Assembly: GCA_023391535.1 (NCBI GenBank)
Contig: JAEWAU010000054.1
Coordinates: 1 to 24,598 of the forward strand
Source of the DNA: Bacillota bacterium
GTDB lineage: Bacteria > Bacillota > Clostridia > Oscillospirales > Ethanoligenentaceae
Direction of reading: 5' to 3'
Length of the DNA: 24,598 nt
Shown here: positions 1 to 7,779 of the stretch, piece by piece
Position numbering within the stretch: position 1 is the stretch's first letter
Layout: each line of letters begins with the position of its first letter
Program-made: the position numbers and the translations under genes
Notes under the pieces: generated by a model
Told to the model about the DNA's origin: nothing
What the model saw: the letters and a program-made list of their open reading frames with translations, nothing else
Databases searched by the model: none

Positions 1-236
1 GGACGGGCATGGAGCTCGTGCGGGATATTGCGGAGATTTTCCGGCTCCACGGTATCGGCACCGAGATTATCGCCGCGAGCATCCGCAGCCCGCTGCACGT
101 GGTGGAGGCCGCGAAGGCCGGGGCGAACATCGCCACGGTGCCTTACAAGGTCATTTTGCAGATGATCGAGCATCCCCTCACCAAAATCGGCATTGAACGC
201 TTTCTCAAGGATTGGGAGTCCGTTCCGAAAGCCTGA
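1..236 (+). CDS. fsa: Fructose-6-phosphate aldolase/transaldolase family, 3' end only
   Basis: The gene enters from the left edge; the reading frame is open from base 3 and only the last 77 or so residues are present. The segment IIAASIRSPLHVVEAAKAGA followed by ANIATVPYKV and the ending HPLTKIGIERFLKDW match the C-terminal beta strands and helix of the short (about 215-residue) TalC/Fsa group. That group is a TIM-barrel Schiff-base aldolase/transaldolase acting on fructose 6-phosphate or sedoheptulose 7-phosphate. The catalytic lysine would lie upstream and is not visible. The gene ends just before a strong terminator, so it is probably the last gene of an upstream operon. Whether it acts as aldolase or transaldolase cannot be told from this fragment. 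Confidence 0.88.
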   Translation, partial: TGMELVRDIAEIFRLHGIGTEIIAASIRSPLHVVEAAKAGANIATVPYKVILQMIEHPLTKIGIERFLKDWESVPKA

Positions 237-258
237 ACCGAATCCGGAACCGAATCCG
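235..258. repeat. 12-bp tandem repeat, two full copies
   Basis: The unit GAACCGAATCCG occurs twice in tandem, followed by a partial third GAAC. It starts at the stop codon of the aldolase gene. It is probably a small slippage repeat with no evident function. Confidence 0.75.
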
Positions 259-296
259 GAACGATCTGCGAAAAAAATCAGCACGAAAACGAAAGC

Positions 297-333
297 ACTC
301 CAGCCGAAGGCTTATCCTGCGGCTGGAGTTTTT
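297..333 (+). terminator. Rho-independent terminator
   Basis: A perfect 10-bp stem (ACTCCAGCCG at 297-306 pairing with 320-329) has an inner AGG/CCT pairing in the loop and runs directly into TTTTT (329-333). It lies about 60 bases after the aldolase stop codon and should end that upstream transcript. Confidence 0.9.
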
Positions 334-433
334 CTGCATGGCCGGTTTCGCATATCGGTTCGGAACACGGCCGGCAGCGCAGAATTTTTTGCCGCAATCC
401 CGATGATTGATACGGAAGTGTTGCAAAACAGGC

Positions 434-461
434 TTGACAAAATCGGATAGAGAGGTAAAAT
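434..461 (+). promoter_or_regulatory. Sigma-A-type promoter for the kbaZ gene
   Basis: TTGACA at 434-439 and TAAAAT at 456-461 are separated by 16 bases, close to the housekeeping consensus. The predicted start near 468 falls within the candidate operator at 466-478, an arrangement that suits repression. The leader to the kbaZ start codon is about 165 bases. Confidence 0.7.
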
Positions 462-465
462 GGTA

Positions 466-478
466 ATAACAATATAAC
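466..478 (+). promoter_or_regulatory. Candidate GntR operator, site 1
   Basis: ATAACAATATAAC, identical over 13 bases to the site at 2327-2339 in front of the gntR gene. It lies at the predicted transcription start of the kbaZ promoter. Assignment to the local GntR is inferred from location and repetition, not from a known consensus. Confidence 0.5.
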
Positions 479-594
479 ACAATAGGATTCAAATCAAAAA
501 CAACGAGACGAAAAAGCACTTTCAACGTTTATCCCTGCCGAACAGGAGCCTGCCGAATAGGAGAAAGGAAAGGCGGAGAAATATCAGCATAATG

Positions 595-607
595 GTTATA
601 ATGATAT
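595..607 (-). promoter_or_regulatory. Candidate GntR operator, site 2
   Basis: Read on the minus strand this is ATATCATTATAAC, 11 of 13 matches to sites 1 and 3. It lies about 30 bases before the kbaZ start codon. Two copies flanking the kbaZ leader could allow looping or roadblock repression. Confidence 0.4.
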
Positions 608-635
608 GATTGAATAGCACCATGGAGGGTATGAG

Positions 636-1925
636 ATGCATGCTTTAAAAGAGCTAAAGGAGATCATTCGGCGCAATAAAAGCGGCATTCCTGTAGGAAT
701 CTGCTCCGTATGCAGCGCGAACGAATTCGTAATCCGGGCAGCCGTAAGGGAGGCACGGCGTTTCCACTCGCCCCTGCTCATCGAAGCAACGGCGAACCAG
801 GTCAACCAGTTCGGCGGGTACACCGGGATGACGCCCGCGGCGTTCCGGGATTATGTTTACGCCATCGCCGGGAAGGAGGGGGTGGCGCCGGATCAAATTC
901 TGCTTGGCGGGGATCATTTGGGGCCGCTCGTATGGAAAGACGAAAGCGCGGAAGGCGCGATGTCCAAAGCGGAAAAACTGGCAGCCGACTATGCCGAAGC
1001 GGGATTTGCCAAAATCCACCTCGACACCAGCATGAAGCTTGGCGGCGACCCCGAAGGCCCGCTCGGCCTGAAGCTCATTGCGCAAAGAGGGGCGCGCCTT
1101 TGCGCGGCTGCCGAAAAGGCCGTTCCCGCAGGGCGGGCGAAAGCGCAGCGGCCGGTTTATGTCATCGGCAGCGAAGTTCCGATTCCGGGCGGAGCCCGCA
1201 CGGAGGAAGGGATGCGGGTAACCGATGCGGACGACATGGCCGAAACCGTCACGCAATACCGGCAGGTGTTCCGGGAGGCCGGCCTTTCTAAGGCCTGGGA
1301 GAATGTAATCGCCGTGGTGGTGCAGCCAGGCGTTGAATTCTGCTCAAATTCGGTGCACGATTACCGTCCCGATGAGTGCGAGCGGTTGAGCAAAGGGCTC
1401 GCCGATTTTCCGCAGCTGGTATTTGAGGGCCATTCGACGGATTATCAAAAGGAACAGGCGCTGAAACAAATGGTGCGCGGCCAAATTGCCGTATTAAAAG
1501 TGGGCCCGGCCCTTACGTTTGCCCTTCGCGAGGGGCTGCTGAATTTGGAACAGATGGAACGCGAGCTCTGCGGCGGCGCCGGCCTTTCCCGCTTTGCGGA
1601 AACTCTGGAAAGCGCCATGCTGCGGCAGCCCGCGAACTGGACCGGCCATTATAAAGGGAGCGAATCGGAAAAACGGCTCGCGAGAAGATACAGTTACTCC
1701 GACCGTTGCCGGTACTATTATGCGGACCCGGCTGTGGAGCAGTCCGTTTGCAGGCTCCTACAGAATTTATCCGAAACGGAGCTTCCCATGCCGATGATCA
1801 GCCAGTTTTTCCCCACGCTGTATTGGAAAATCCGGGAGGGTATTGTTGGAACAAGCCCGGAGGAACTGCTTCTGGGTAGGATTGCGGATACGCTGGGCGG
1901 CTATTACTGGGCGGTCACCGTTTGA
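636..1925 (+). CDS. kbaZ: D-tagatose-1,6-bisphosphate aldolase subunit KbaZ/GatZ
   Basis: 429 residues, full length for this family. Near the N-terminus it has GICSVCSANEFVI, then LIEATANQVNQFGGYTGMTP, LGGDHLGP, FAKIHLDTSM, YVIGSEVPIPGG, VVVQPGVEF, FEGHSTDYQ and ILKVGPALTFALREG. All are hallmarks of GatZ/KbaZ, the partner that stabilises and activates the class II aldolase KbaY/GatY, which splits tagatose 1,6-bisphosphate into glyceraldehyde 3-phosphate and dihydroxyacetone phosphate. The ATG at 636 has GGAGGG six bases upstream. The likely catalytic partner is about 9.7 kb away at 11576 rather than adjacent, which is unusual. The upstream region carries a promoter and two copies of the motif also found before gntR, so repression by that GntR is likely. 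The KbaZ versus GatZ choice is inferred from the amino-sugar context. Confidence 0.93.
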   Translation: MHALKELKEIIRRNKSGIPVGICSVCSANEFVIRAAVREARRFHSPLLIEATANQVNQFGGYTGMTPAAFRDYVYAIAGKEGVAPDQILLGGDHLGPLVWKDESAEGAMSKAEKLAADYAEAGFAKIHLDTSMKLGGDPEGPLGLKLIAQRGARLCAAAEKAVPAGRAKAQRPVYVIGSEVPIPGGARTEEGMRVTDADDMAETVTQYRQVFREAGLSKAWENVIAVVVQPGVEFCSNSVHDYRPDECERLSKGLADFPQLVFEGHSTDYQKEQALKQMVRGQIAVLKVGPALTFALREGLLNLEQMERELCGGAGLSRFAETLESAMLRQPANWTGHYKGSESEKRLARRYSYSDRCRYYYADPAVEQSVCRLLQNLSETELPMPMISQFFPTLYWKIREGIVGTSPEELLLGRIADTLGGYYWAVTV

Positions 1926-2246
1926 GGCAAGCAAATTTCCGACATAAGTGCCGCATGTCCTTGGCCGATGCCGGCTCTAACTTTTCCCAATATTAGAACC
2001 GTTCCTTCCGCCGTAAGCGCGGCGTCCGCTTCCGTCCATACGAAACCCGCGGTAAACCCTTACGTATTCTTCACGTGCCGGCAGCATGGAACGCGGCTGC
2101 TTTTAACAGCCGGTTCGCACTCCGGCTCTGCGAAAAAGTGAAAATCCCTCTTGCGTTGGTGAAATGCGGCAGAATTTGGTTCGGCACCGCGTCACTATTG
2201 GTGATTCTCACAGAATAGATGCTGAACAAATAGTAATGATGATCTC

Positions 2247-2275
2247 TTGACGAAATTAGCACCGGCACTTATAAT
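2247..2275 (+). promoter_or_regulatory. Sigma-A-type promoter for gntR
   Basis: TTGACG at 2247-2252 and a perfect TATAAT at 2270-2275 with a 17-base spacer. Transcription would begin near 2282, leaving the operator-like site 2327-2339 about 45 bases downstream of the start, a position compatible with autoregulation by roadblock. Confidence 0.8.
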
Positions 2276-2326
2276 AGGGTATTGGAAAGGCAGATCCTCG
2301 TGAACGTTTTTTTGCGGAATAATGAT

Positions 2327-2339
2327 ATAACAATATAAC
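2327..2339 (+). promoter_or_regulatory. Candidate GntR operator, site 3 (autoregulatory)
   Basis: ATAACAATATAAC, a 13-of-13 match to the site at 466-478. It lies 20 bases before the chosen gntR start codon. Confidence 0.5.
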
Positions 2340-2359
2340 TATTAGTGGGTGTGAAAAAC

Positions 2360-3097
2360 ATGGTGCTGGATGAAAAGTCGCCCCTGTCGCTGTATTATCA
2401 AATAAAAAATATTATTTTGGATAACATCAAGAACAAGGTGTGGGAAACCAATTCCAGAATTCCAACCGAAAGAGAGCTCTGCAATATCTATAAGGTGAGC
2501 CGCATCACGGTGCGGCAGGCGCTCAAGGAACTGGAGAACGAGGGGTACCTCTACCGGAAGCAGGGCAAGGGAACGTTTGTTACGGGGCAGCATTTCGTGC
2601 AGCGCCTGACGCAGTTTTACAGCTTTAGCGAAGAAATCAAAAAGATGGGGTCGGTTCCAAGCACGCGCATCCTTTCCTATCAGGTTCTCCCTGCCGGGCC
2701 GGGCATTGCGGAAAAGCTGCAGATTGCGGAGGGCGACCCGGTATACGAGATCCGGCGGCTTCGCCTGGCCGACGAGGAGCCGTTTGCGCTGGAGCTTTCC
2801 TATGTTGTGCAGAGACACAACAGAAACCTGACGCAGGAAGCGGTGCGCGCAAACGGGCTTTACAATGCGCTGCGGGAAACCAAGGGGCTTGTTCCGAATG
2901 AGGCGGTGGAGACGTTCGAGGCGGTGAACACCAACGCGGAGGAGGCCGAGGCGCTGCAGGTAAACAAGCGGACGGCCGCTTTGCACCTGGAACGCGTGGC
3001 GTCGGCGGATGGGCTGCCCGTGGAATACTGCATCAGCGTCATCCGCAGCGATAAATATAAATACACGGTACGCCTTGGAAAGAGCGGGCCGGATTAA
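2360..3097 (+). CDS. GntR-family regulator, HutC/UTRA type
   Basis: About 245 residues. The N-terminal winged helix-turn-helix (residues 8-75) shows PLYYQIK-like SLYYQIKNII, SRIPTERELCNIYKVSRITV, RQALKELENEGYLYRKQGKG and TFV, standard for GntR. The remaining part is a UTRA ligand domain (YEIRRLRLADEEPFALE, ending SADGLPVEYCISVIRSDKY). UTRA regulators such as NagR/YvoA sense sugar phosphates including glucosamine 6-phosphate, which fits the amino-sugar neighbours. GTG codons at 2345 and 2351 are possible alternative starts. ATG 2360 is preferred because it starts at the usual MxLDExSPxxLYYQ position and has a weak GGTG eight bases upstream. The gene lies between kbaZ and the SIS gene, both carrying the same upstream motif, so it is the likely local repressor. 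The effector is not proven. Confidence 0.88.
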   Translation: MVLDEKSPLSLYYQIKNIILDNIKNKVWETNSRIPTERELCNIYKVSRITVRQALKELENEGYLYRKQGKGTFVTGQHFVQRLTQFYSFSEEIKKMGSVPSTRILSYQVLPAGPGIAEKLQIAEGDPVYEIRRLRLADEEPFALELSYVVQRHNRNLTQEAVRANGLYNALRETKGLVPNEAVETFEAVNTNAEEAEALQVNKRTAALHLERVASADGLPVEYCISVIRSDKYKYTVRLGKSGPD

Positions 3098-3180
3098 CGC
3101 ACAGGCAGGCCTTTCCGGTAAGCGTGCAAAAGCTGATCCGCTTTCCTGAATTCCGATATTGGCTTTTCCATTTTCCGCCC

Positions 3181-3208
3181 GGCTGCCGGGGGCAGCCTCT
3201 TATACTTT
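3181..3208 (+). terminator. Probable terminator after gntR
   Basis: GGCTGCC (3181-3187) and GGCAGCC (3191-3197) form a perfect 7-bp GC-rich stem with a 3-base loop, followed by the T-rich tail TCTTATACTTT. It lies about 85 bases after the gntR stop. The tail is interrupted, so strength is uncertain. Confidence 0.5.
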
Positions 3209-3284
3209 GCACAGGCGGCCGAACGGCAGGGGAGGGGGGGAAGAAATTTGATGGAAGCAAGCTGTTCGTGTCTGTAAATTGGAA

Positions 3285-3297
3285 ATAACATTATGAT
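3285..3297 (+). promoter_or_regulatory. Candidate GntR operator, site 4
   Basis: ATAACATTATGAT, 10 of 13 matches to sites 1 and 3. It lies about 40 bases before the SIS gene start. This extends the putative regulon to the SIS gene and possibly to the ABC transporter downstream. Confidence 0.4.
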
Positions 3298-3338
3298 GTA
3301 ATCACAATGCTGTTTACAAATAGAATGGAGTGTTTGAG

Positions 3339-4379
3339 TTGACCAAACTGTATGAGGAAATCACCAGGCAGTACGGGAATCTGGACAAAACGGTGACCTA
3401 TTTCGAGAGCCAAAGGGCCATACTGCATAGCTTTTTCCAGAAGAACAGCGGCCGTTCCCTGCTGTTTCTGGGTTCCGGCTCCAGCTACAATCTGGCCCGG
3501 TCCGCCGAACTGATCGCGCGCAACCGGTACGGCCTGCAGGCGATGAGCGTTCCGGCGGGGGACGCCATGGTGAATTTCGAAACGGCGAAAAAGGCGTTTG
3601 TGAATTCCATCGCGGTTGCCATCACGCGTTCGGGGAGCACGACGGAAATCCTCAAAACGGCCGGACTCCTGCAGAGGGAGCTGAACGTGCCCGTTATTTC
3701 AATCACATGCGTGGAGCAATCCGAGCTCAACCGCACCGCGGAATTGTCGCTGTCCCTTCCGTGGGCTTTCGACGAGAGCGTATGCCAGACGGGAACGGTC
3801 TCCATTCTTTATTCGGCTGCGGCGCTGCTGCTCGGCGCGTTTGCCGGAGACGATTCCCTTTACGAAGAATTCCGGAAAGCCGCGGCGAGCGGCGATGCTT
3901 TTGTACATACTTATGAGAGCGACCTTCAGAAAATCGCCGGGTACCCGTGGAGCAAGGCGGTCGTTCTCGCGGACGGCGAGATTTCGGGCGTATCCAGCGA
4001 AGCGGCGCTTGCGTTCAAGGAAATCTCGCGCACCGATTCGAATTTCTACCATGTTCTGGACGTGCGGCACGGGCCAATGGTGATGATCGGCGGCGACACG
4101 CTCGTGCTGGTTGCCCTCAAGCCGGATAACAAGGACTATCAGCTCAACCTGGTGGAGGATCTCGTCCGGAAGGGCGCGAAGGTGGTTGTCTGCACCGACG
4201 ATTCGTACGCGAAAATTCCGGATGTTCTGCTGCACGCACGGCACAAGAGCATGGGAACGATCGCGGCGGGGCTGCCATTCCTGAATCTGGCCCAATACAT
4301 CGCGTATTACCGCGCGCTGAACAAAGGAGTCGATCCGGCAAATCCCGAGGGGCTCGACGCATGGATCAAGCTGGCGTGA
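3339..4379 (+). CDS. agaS: SIS-domain sugar-phosphate isomerase/deaminase (AgaS/GlmS-like)
   Basis: About 346 residues with two SIS domains, like AgaS or the isomerase half of GlmS but lacking any glutaminase domain. SIS1 carries LFLGSGSSYNLARSAELIA and AVAITRSGSTTEI (phosphate and sugar binding loops). SIS2 carries SSEAALAFKEISR and the conserved RHGPMVMI. AgaS converts galactosamine 6-phosphate into tagatose 6-phosphate plus ammonia. With KbaZ and a KbaY-like aldolase in the window that is the best-fitting role, but a fructosamine- or glucosamine-6-phosphate deglycase is possible. The frame is open from a GTG at 3330, but that codon overlaps the GGAG ribosome binding site (3327-3330). TTG 3339, eight bases downstream, is the better start. 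The ABC transporter follows 193 bases later on the same strand without a clear terminator. Confidence 0.82.
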   Translation: MTKLYEEITRQYGNLDKTVTYFESQRAILHSFFQKNSGRSLLFLGSGSSYNLARSAELIARNRYGLQAMSVPAGDAMVNFETAKKAFVNSIAVAITRSGSTTEILKTAGLLQRELNVPVISITCVEQSELNRTAELSLSLPWAFDESVCQTGTVSILYSAAALLLGAFAGDDSLYEEFRKAAASGDAFVHTYESDLQKIAGYPWSKAVVLADGEISGVSSEAALAFKEISRTDSNFYHVLDVRHGPMVMIGGDTLVLVALKPDNKDYQLNLVEDLVRKGAKVVVCTDDSYAKIPDVLLHARHKSMGTIAAGLPFLNLAQYIAYYRALNKGVDPANPEGLDAWIKLA

Positions 4380-4572
4380 CAGCCGCCGCGCGGCCCGGTT
4401 CGGGGCGGGAGAAGCGCGTTTCCGGTTCCGGGCGAGGGAGCCGGATGAAAACGCAACCTCGGCTGGGCGCCGGATGGCGTTCCTCGTTTTGGCTTGAAAG
4501 ATTCGTGGCAGCGCGGCTGCATGCCCAGAGGATGAAGCAGTGAATCGGTCTGTTCGGGAAAGGAGCACCTCC

Positions 4573-5496
4573 ATGACAAGGCAAGACCTGAAAAAGAAAC
4601 GGCCAGTGGGTTTGTTCAGTTACAGAAGTGAACTGCCGTTTTATCTATTTGCGGCACCTTGGCTGATCGGCATGGCTGTTTTTTTTCTGTATCCGGCGGT
4701 TATGTCGCTCTATTATAGCCTGACGAATTACAACATCATCGGTCATCCGATTTTTATCGGCTTTAAAAACTATGTCGTCTTGTTCACGAAGGATCAAACG
4801 TTCATCAAATGTATCTGGAACACGCTCTATATGGTGGCGTTTTCGCTGCCCATTCAGCTTGTTTTTCAGCTGATTCTGGCGCTGATGCTCAACTGGGAAG
4901 TGAAGGGAATCGGCGTGTTCCGCACCCTTTACTATATCCCCGTGTTGGTGCCTCCGGTTTCCATTTCCATTCTGTTCACGATGGTTTACGACGACAACTA
5001 CGGCATCCTGAACGCAATCCTGCGCCTTGTGGGCATTCCGGGGCAGCACTGGCTGTCGTCCGTCCAGCTTTCCAAACCGTCCATCATCATCATGGGGCTG
5101 TGGACGGCCGGAAGCGGCATGCTGTTCTATCTGTCGAGCCTGAAGAATGTGTCCCCGTCCCTGTACGAATCGGCACGAATCGACGGCGCCTCAAACTGGC
5201 AGAGGCTGATAAAAATCACCCTCCCGCTGATCACCCCCACAATTTTCTTCAACGTGGTGATGGGCGTGATCTACACATTCCAGCTTTTCACGGAGTCTTA
5301 CGTGCTCACAAAAGGCGGGCCCAACTATTCCTCCTATTTCCTCATGTATTACATGTACAACGAGGCGTTTAAAGCAGGGAAGATGGGAATGGCCTCGGCC
5401 ATGGCCTGGGTTTTGTTCGTGATCATTCTCCTCTTTTCCATACTCATTCTGAAGACGTCCAAGTACTGGGTCTATTACGAAGAGGGGGAACAGTGA
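4573..5496 (+). CDS. ABC sugar transporter permease, MalF type
   Basis: About 307 residues, hydrophobic, with six predicted membrane segments starting at FYLFAAPWLIGMAVFFLYPA. The cytoplasmic EAA loop, ESARIDGASNWQRLIKITLP, which contacts the ATPase, is intact, so this is a membrane permease of a CUT1 (carbohydrate uptake) importer. The ATG at 4573 has AAAGGAG seven bases upstream; a GTG at 4540 in the same frame has no ribosome binding site. It is one base apart from the next permease. No ATPase gene is in the window, which is common for Firmicute CUT1 systems that share a single MsmK-type ATPase encoded elsewhere. Substrate is inferred as an amino-sugar- or galactose-containing oligosaccharide from the neighbours only. 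Confidence 0.92.
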   Translation: MTRQDLKKKRPVGLFSYRSELPFYLFAAPWLIGMAVFFLYPAVMSLYYSLTNYNIIGHPIFIGFKNYVVLFTKDQTFIKCIWNTLYMVAFSLPIQLVFQLILALMLNWEVKGIGVFRTLYYIPVLVPPVSISILFTMVYDDNYGILNAILRLVGIPGQHWLSSVQLSKPSIIIMGLWTAGSGMLFYLSSLKNVSPSLYESARIDGASNWQRLIKITLPLITPTIFFNVVMGVIYTFQLFTESYVLTKGGPNYSSYFLMYYMYNEAFKAGKMGMASAMAWVLFVIILLFSILILKTSKYWVYYEEGEQ

Positions 5497-5497
5497 C

Positions 5498-6349
5498 ATG
5501 AGCCAGAGCACCAAAACCATGTTGGGAAAATGTTTCAAGTATGTGCTGCTGATTGTTTTCAGCGTCGTTTTTATGCTTCCTCTCGTGTGGCTGGTTTCGA
5601 ACTCGTTCAAAACGTTCAGCCAGATCATCGCGTTCCCGCCGTCGCTGATTCCAAAACCGTTTCTTACCTCCAACTATACGGCGCTGTTCAATAAAGCCGA
5701 CCCCAACTATGTTCCGATTCCCACGTTTATCCTCAACTCGTTTCTGGTCTGCATCGGCTGCGTTACCGGCACCCTGTTTTCCACCGTCCTCACCGGCTAC
5801 GCATTCGCGCGTCTGCACTGCCGGCTCAAGGGCTTTCTGTTCGTTCTGCTGCTGGCCACGCTGATGATCCCGTCCTCCGTTCTCGTCATCCCCATTTTCA
5901 AGCTGTTCCGGGACATCCATTTTCTCAATTCGCTCAAGGCGCTGATCGTGCCGTCATTTTTCGGAAACGCCTTTTTCATTTTCTTCATGCGGCAGTTTTT
6001 AATGGGCATTCCCTATGAACTCGATGAGGCCGCGTATATCGACGGCGCGTCGCCCTTCGGCATTCTGTTCAAAATTCTGCTGCCGCTGTGCAAACCCGTG
6101 CTGATGTCCGTTGTGGTTCTGACCTTTGTGGAGACATGGACGGATTTCTACAACCCCCTGATTTTTCTTACCTCCGAGAACAAAATGACGCTTGCGGTGG
6201 GGCTCGCGATGTTCCAGGGGCAGCGCATGTCGCTGCTCGGCCTGCTGTCGGCGGCAACGGTAATCAGCATTATCCCGATGGTCATTCTGTTCTTCTCGGC
6301 CCAAAAGTATTTTGTCGAAGGCATCAGCTTCTCGGGCCTGAAGGCGTAA
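5498..6349 (+). CDS. ABC sugar transporter permease, MalG type
   Basis: 283 residues with an N-terminal membrane segment (YVLLIVFSVVFMLPLVWLVS), further membrane segments and the EAA loop DEAAYIDGASPFGILFKILL, then a hydrophobic C-terminus ending SAQKYFVEGISFSGLKA, the usual MalG-family tail. It forms the heterodimeric pore of a CUT1 importer with the preceding permease. It begins one base after the stop of that gene with AGAGGGGGAA as ribosome binding site, so the two are translationally linked. The binding-protein gene follows after about 70 bases. Confidence 0.92.
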   Translation: MSQSTKTMLGKCFKYVLLIVFSVVFMLPLVWLVSNSFKTFSQIIAFPPSLIPKPFLTSNYTALFNKADPNYVPIPTFILNSFLVCIGCVTGTLFSTVLTGYAFARLHCRLKGFLFVLLLATLMIPSSVLVIPIFKLFRDIHFLNSLKALIVPSFFGNAFFIFFMRQFLMGIPYELDEAAYIDGASPFGILFKILLPLCKPVLMSVVVLTFVETWTDFYNPLIFLTSENKMTLAVGLAMFQGQRMSLLGLLSAATVISIIPMVILFFSAQKYFVEGISFSGLKA

Positions 6350-6420
6350 GAGCGGCCGGCTCCGAAAAGCAATCATCAAAAAAGATGTTGCGATACATAA
6401 TAAACGGGAGGAGTGTCTTT

Positions 6421-7749
6421 ATGAAATCATTCAGGATGAAAGTCGTTTCCCTGACCTTGGCTGTTTTGCTGCTGGGCGCGCTTGGCGCGGGCTGCAGCGG
6501 AAACAAGAAAGCAAGCAGTTCCGAACCCGCCAAACCCGTTACGATCCGGTATGCACGCTGGGGCCTCCCCGAAGAAATGAACGGAACCAAAAAGATCCTC
6601 GCCGCGTTCCAGAAGGAAAACCCCAATATCACCGTAAAGCTGGAGAACAGCTCCTGGGATCAGTATTGGCAGAAGATGCAAACCGAAATGGCCAGCAGCA
6701 CCGCGCCGGACGCCATGCTGATGGACGGCGGCTGGTACCTGACGCAATTCGCCCCGAACGGCGCGCTGGAGGACATCGGCGCCCTGATGAAAAAGAGCAA
6801 TCTTTCCAAAGACGACTTCTTCAACGTATGGACGACCTTCACCTACAACAACAAGATTTACGCATTGCCCCGCGACTACAACTCGATCGTGCTCTTCTAT
6901 AACAAGGATCTGTTCAAAAAGGCCGGGATCACGGAATACCCGAACGGCAACATGACCTGGCAGCAGCTCGTACCCATCGCGCAAAAGCTGACCCTCGACA
7001 AAAACGGGAAGAACGCAACCGACCCGTCGTTTGATGCGAGCAACATCAAGCAGTACGGCCTGTGCCTGCCCATGATGAACGTGGATTCCACGCTGGAAAC
7101 CGTAATCTGGCAGAACGGCGGCCAGCTGATGTCCACCGACGGCAAGACGTGCCTGATCGGTTCCGCCCAGGCGAAAGGCGCGCTGCAGTTCATTCATGAT
7201 CTTACCTTCAAGTACCATGTGGCGCCTTCGAATTCCGCGTTGACCAAATACGGCGAGGAGGAATTCCCGAGCGGCAGCTTCGCCATGGTGTATCAGGGCT
7301 CCTGGCTCACCTCGTCGCTTTCGGACGCAAAGTTCGATTGGGATATCAGCGTGGCGCCCACCATGGGCAAAAAGATTTACTGCGCCCAGAGCGTAGGAAA
7401 TGCCATCCTTTCGTCTTCCACGCATAAGGACGCGGCCTGGAAGCTCGTCCAGTTCATGTCCGGCAAGGAAGGGCAGACGATTATGGCGCAGAGCAACGAT
7501 TCCATTCCCGTGCTCAAGGAAGTGGCGCAGGATTATTACGTCAAGCAGAGCGGAAAGCCTGCCAACAAGCAGGCGATTTTCGACGAGGCCACGAACACGG
7601 TGCCTTATGTCAGCTACGCCGGAAAATCCGATATCTTCGATGCAATTACCCAGATTTCGGCGCCGTATTTCGATAACCGGCAGAGCCTCGACGCGACGGT
7701 GAGCAGCATCATGGCAAAGGTAAAGTCCATCCAGGCGCTCAACCAGTAA
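6421..7749 (+). CDS. ABC transporter sugar-binding lipoprotein
   Basis: 442 residues from ATG 6421, with GGGAGGAG ending eight bases before it. The frame is open further upstream, but only across the permease gene. A lipoprotein signal is clear: MKSFRMK, a hydrophobic core VVSLTLAVLLLGALGAG, then the lipobox cysteine in LGAGC at residue 21 and a Ser/Lys-rich tether. The mature part has the family 1 solute-binding pattern: ILAAFQKENPNITVKLE, ALPRDYNSIVLFYNKDLF, and FAMVYQGSWL near the hinge. It would be anchored outside the membrane and hand sugar to the two permeases. It lies last in the SIS-permease-permease-binding protein group and is followed by the structured element at 7780-7970. Substrate is unknown; the GH36 glycosidase downstream suggests an alpha-galactosyl or alpha-GalNAc glycan. 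Confidence 0.92.
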   Translation: MKSFRMKVVSLTLAVLLLGALGAGCSGNKKASSSEPAKPVTIRYARWGLPEEMNGTKKILAAFQKENPNITVKLENSSWDQYWQKMQTEMASSTAPDAMLMDGGWYLTQFAPNGALEDIGALMKKSNLSKDDFFNVWTTFTYNNKIYALPRDYNSIVLFYNKDLFKKAGITEYPNGNMTWQQLVPIAQKLTLDKNGKNATDPSFDASNIKQYGLCLPMMNVDSTLETVIWQNGGQLMSTDGKTCLIGSAQAKGALQFIHDLTFKYHVAPSNSALTKYGEEEFPSGSFAMVYQGSWLTSSLSDAKFDWDISVAPTMGKKIYCAQSVGNAILSSSTHKDAAWKLVQFMSGKEGQTIMAQSNDSIPVLKEVAQDYYVKQSGKPANKQAIFDEATNTVPYVSYAGKSDIFDAITQISAPYFDNRQSLDATVSSIMAKVKSIQALNQ

Positions 7750-7779
7750 GGCATTCACGCAGCCGATGCTCCGGCAGGG

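Larger units (their letters stand above)
1926..2359. other. Intergenic region kbaZ to gntR
   Basis: No convincing gene in this 430-base gap. It contains small GC-rich hairpins (CGCCG/CGGCG near 2008-2024 and AGCCGG/CCGGCT at 2108-2113/2122-2127) without a T-run, so no clear terminator for kbaZ. The distal part holds the gntR promoter and its operator-like site. A 65-codon minus-strand frame here shows no recognisable domain or ribosome binding site. Confidence 0.6.

Noticed and set aside
3330..3338. GTG at 3330 as start of the SIS gene
   Set aside because: The codon overlaps the GGAG ribosome binding site; TTG 3339 has correct spacing.
6088..6420. Upstream extension of the sugar-binding protein frame to 6088
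   Set aside because: It runs across the MalG-type permease gene. The lipoprotein signal and GGGAGGAG site fix the start at 6421.
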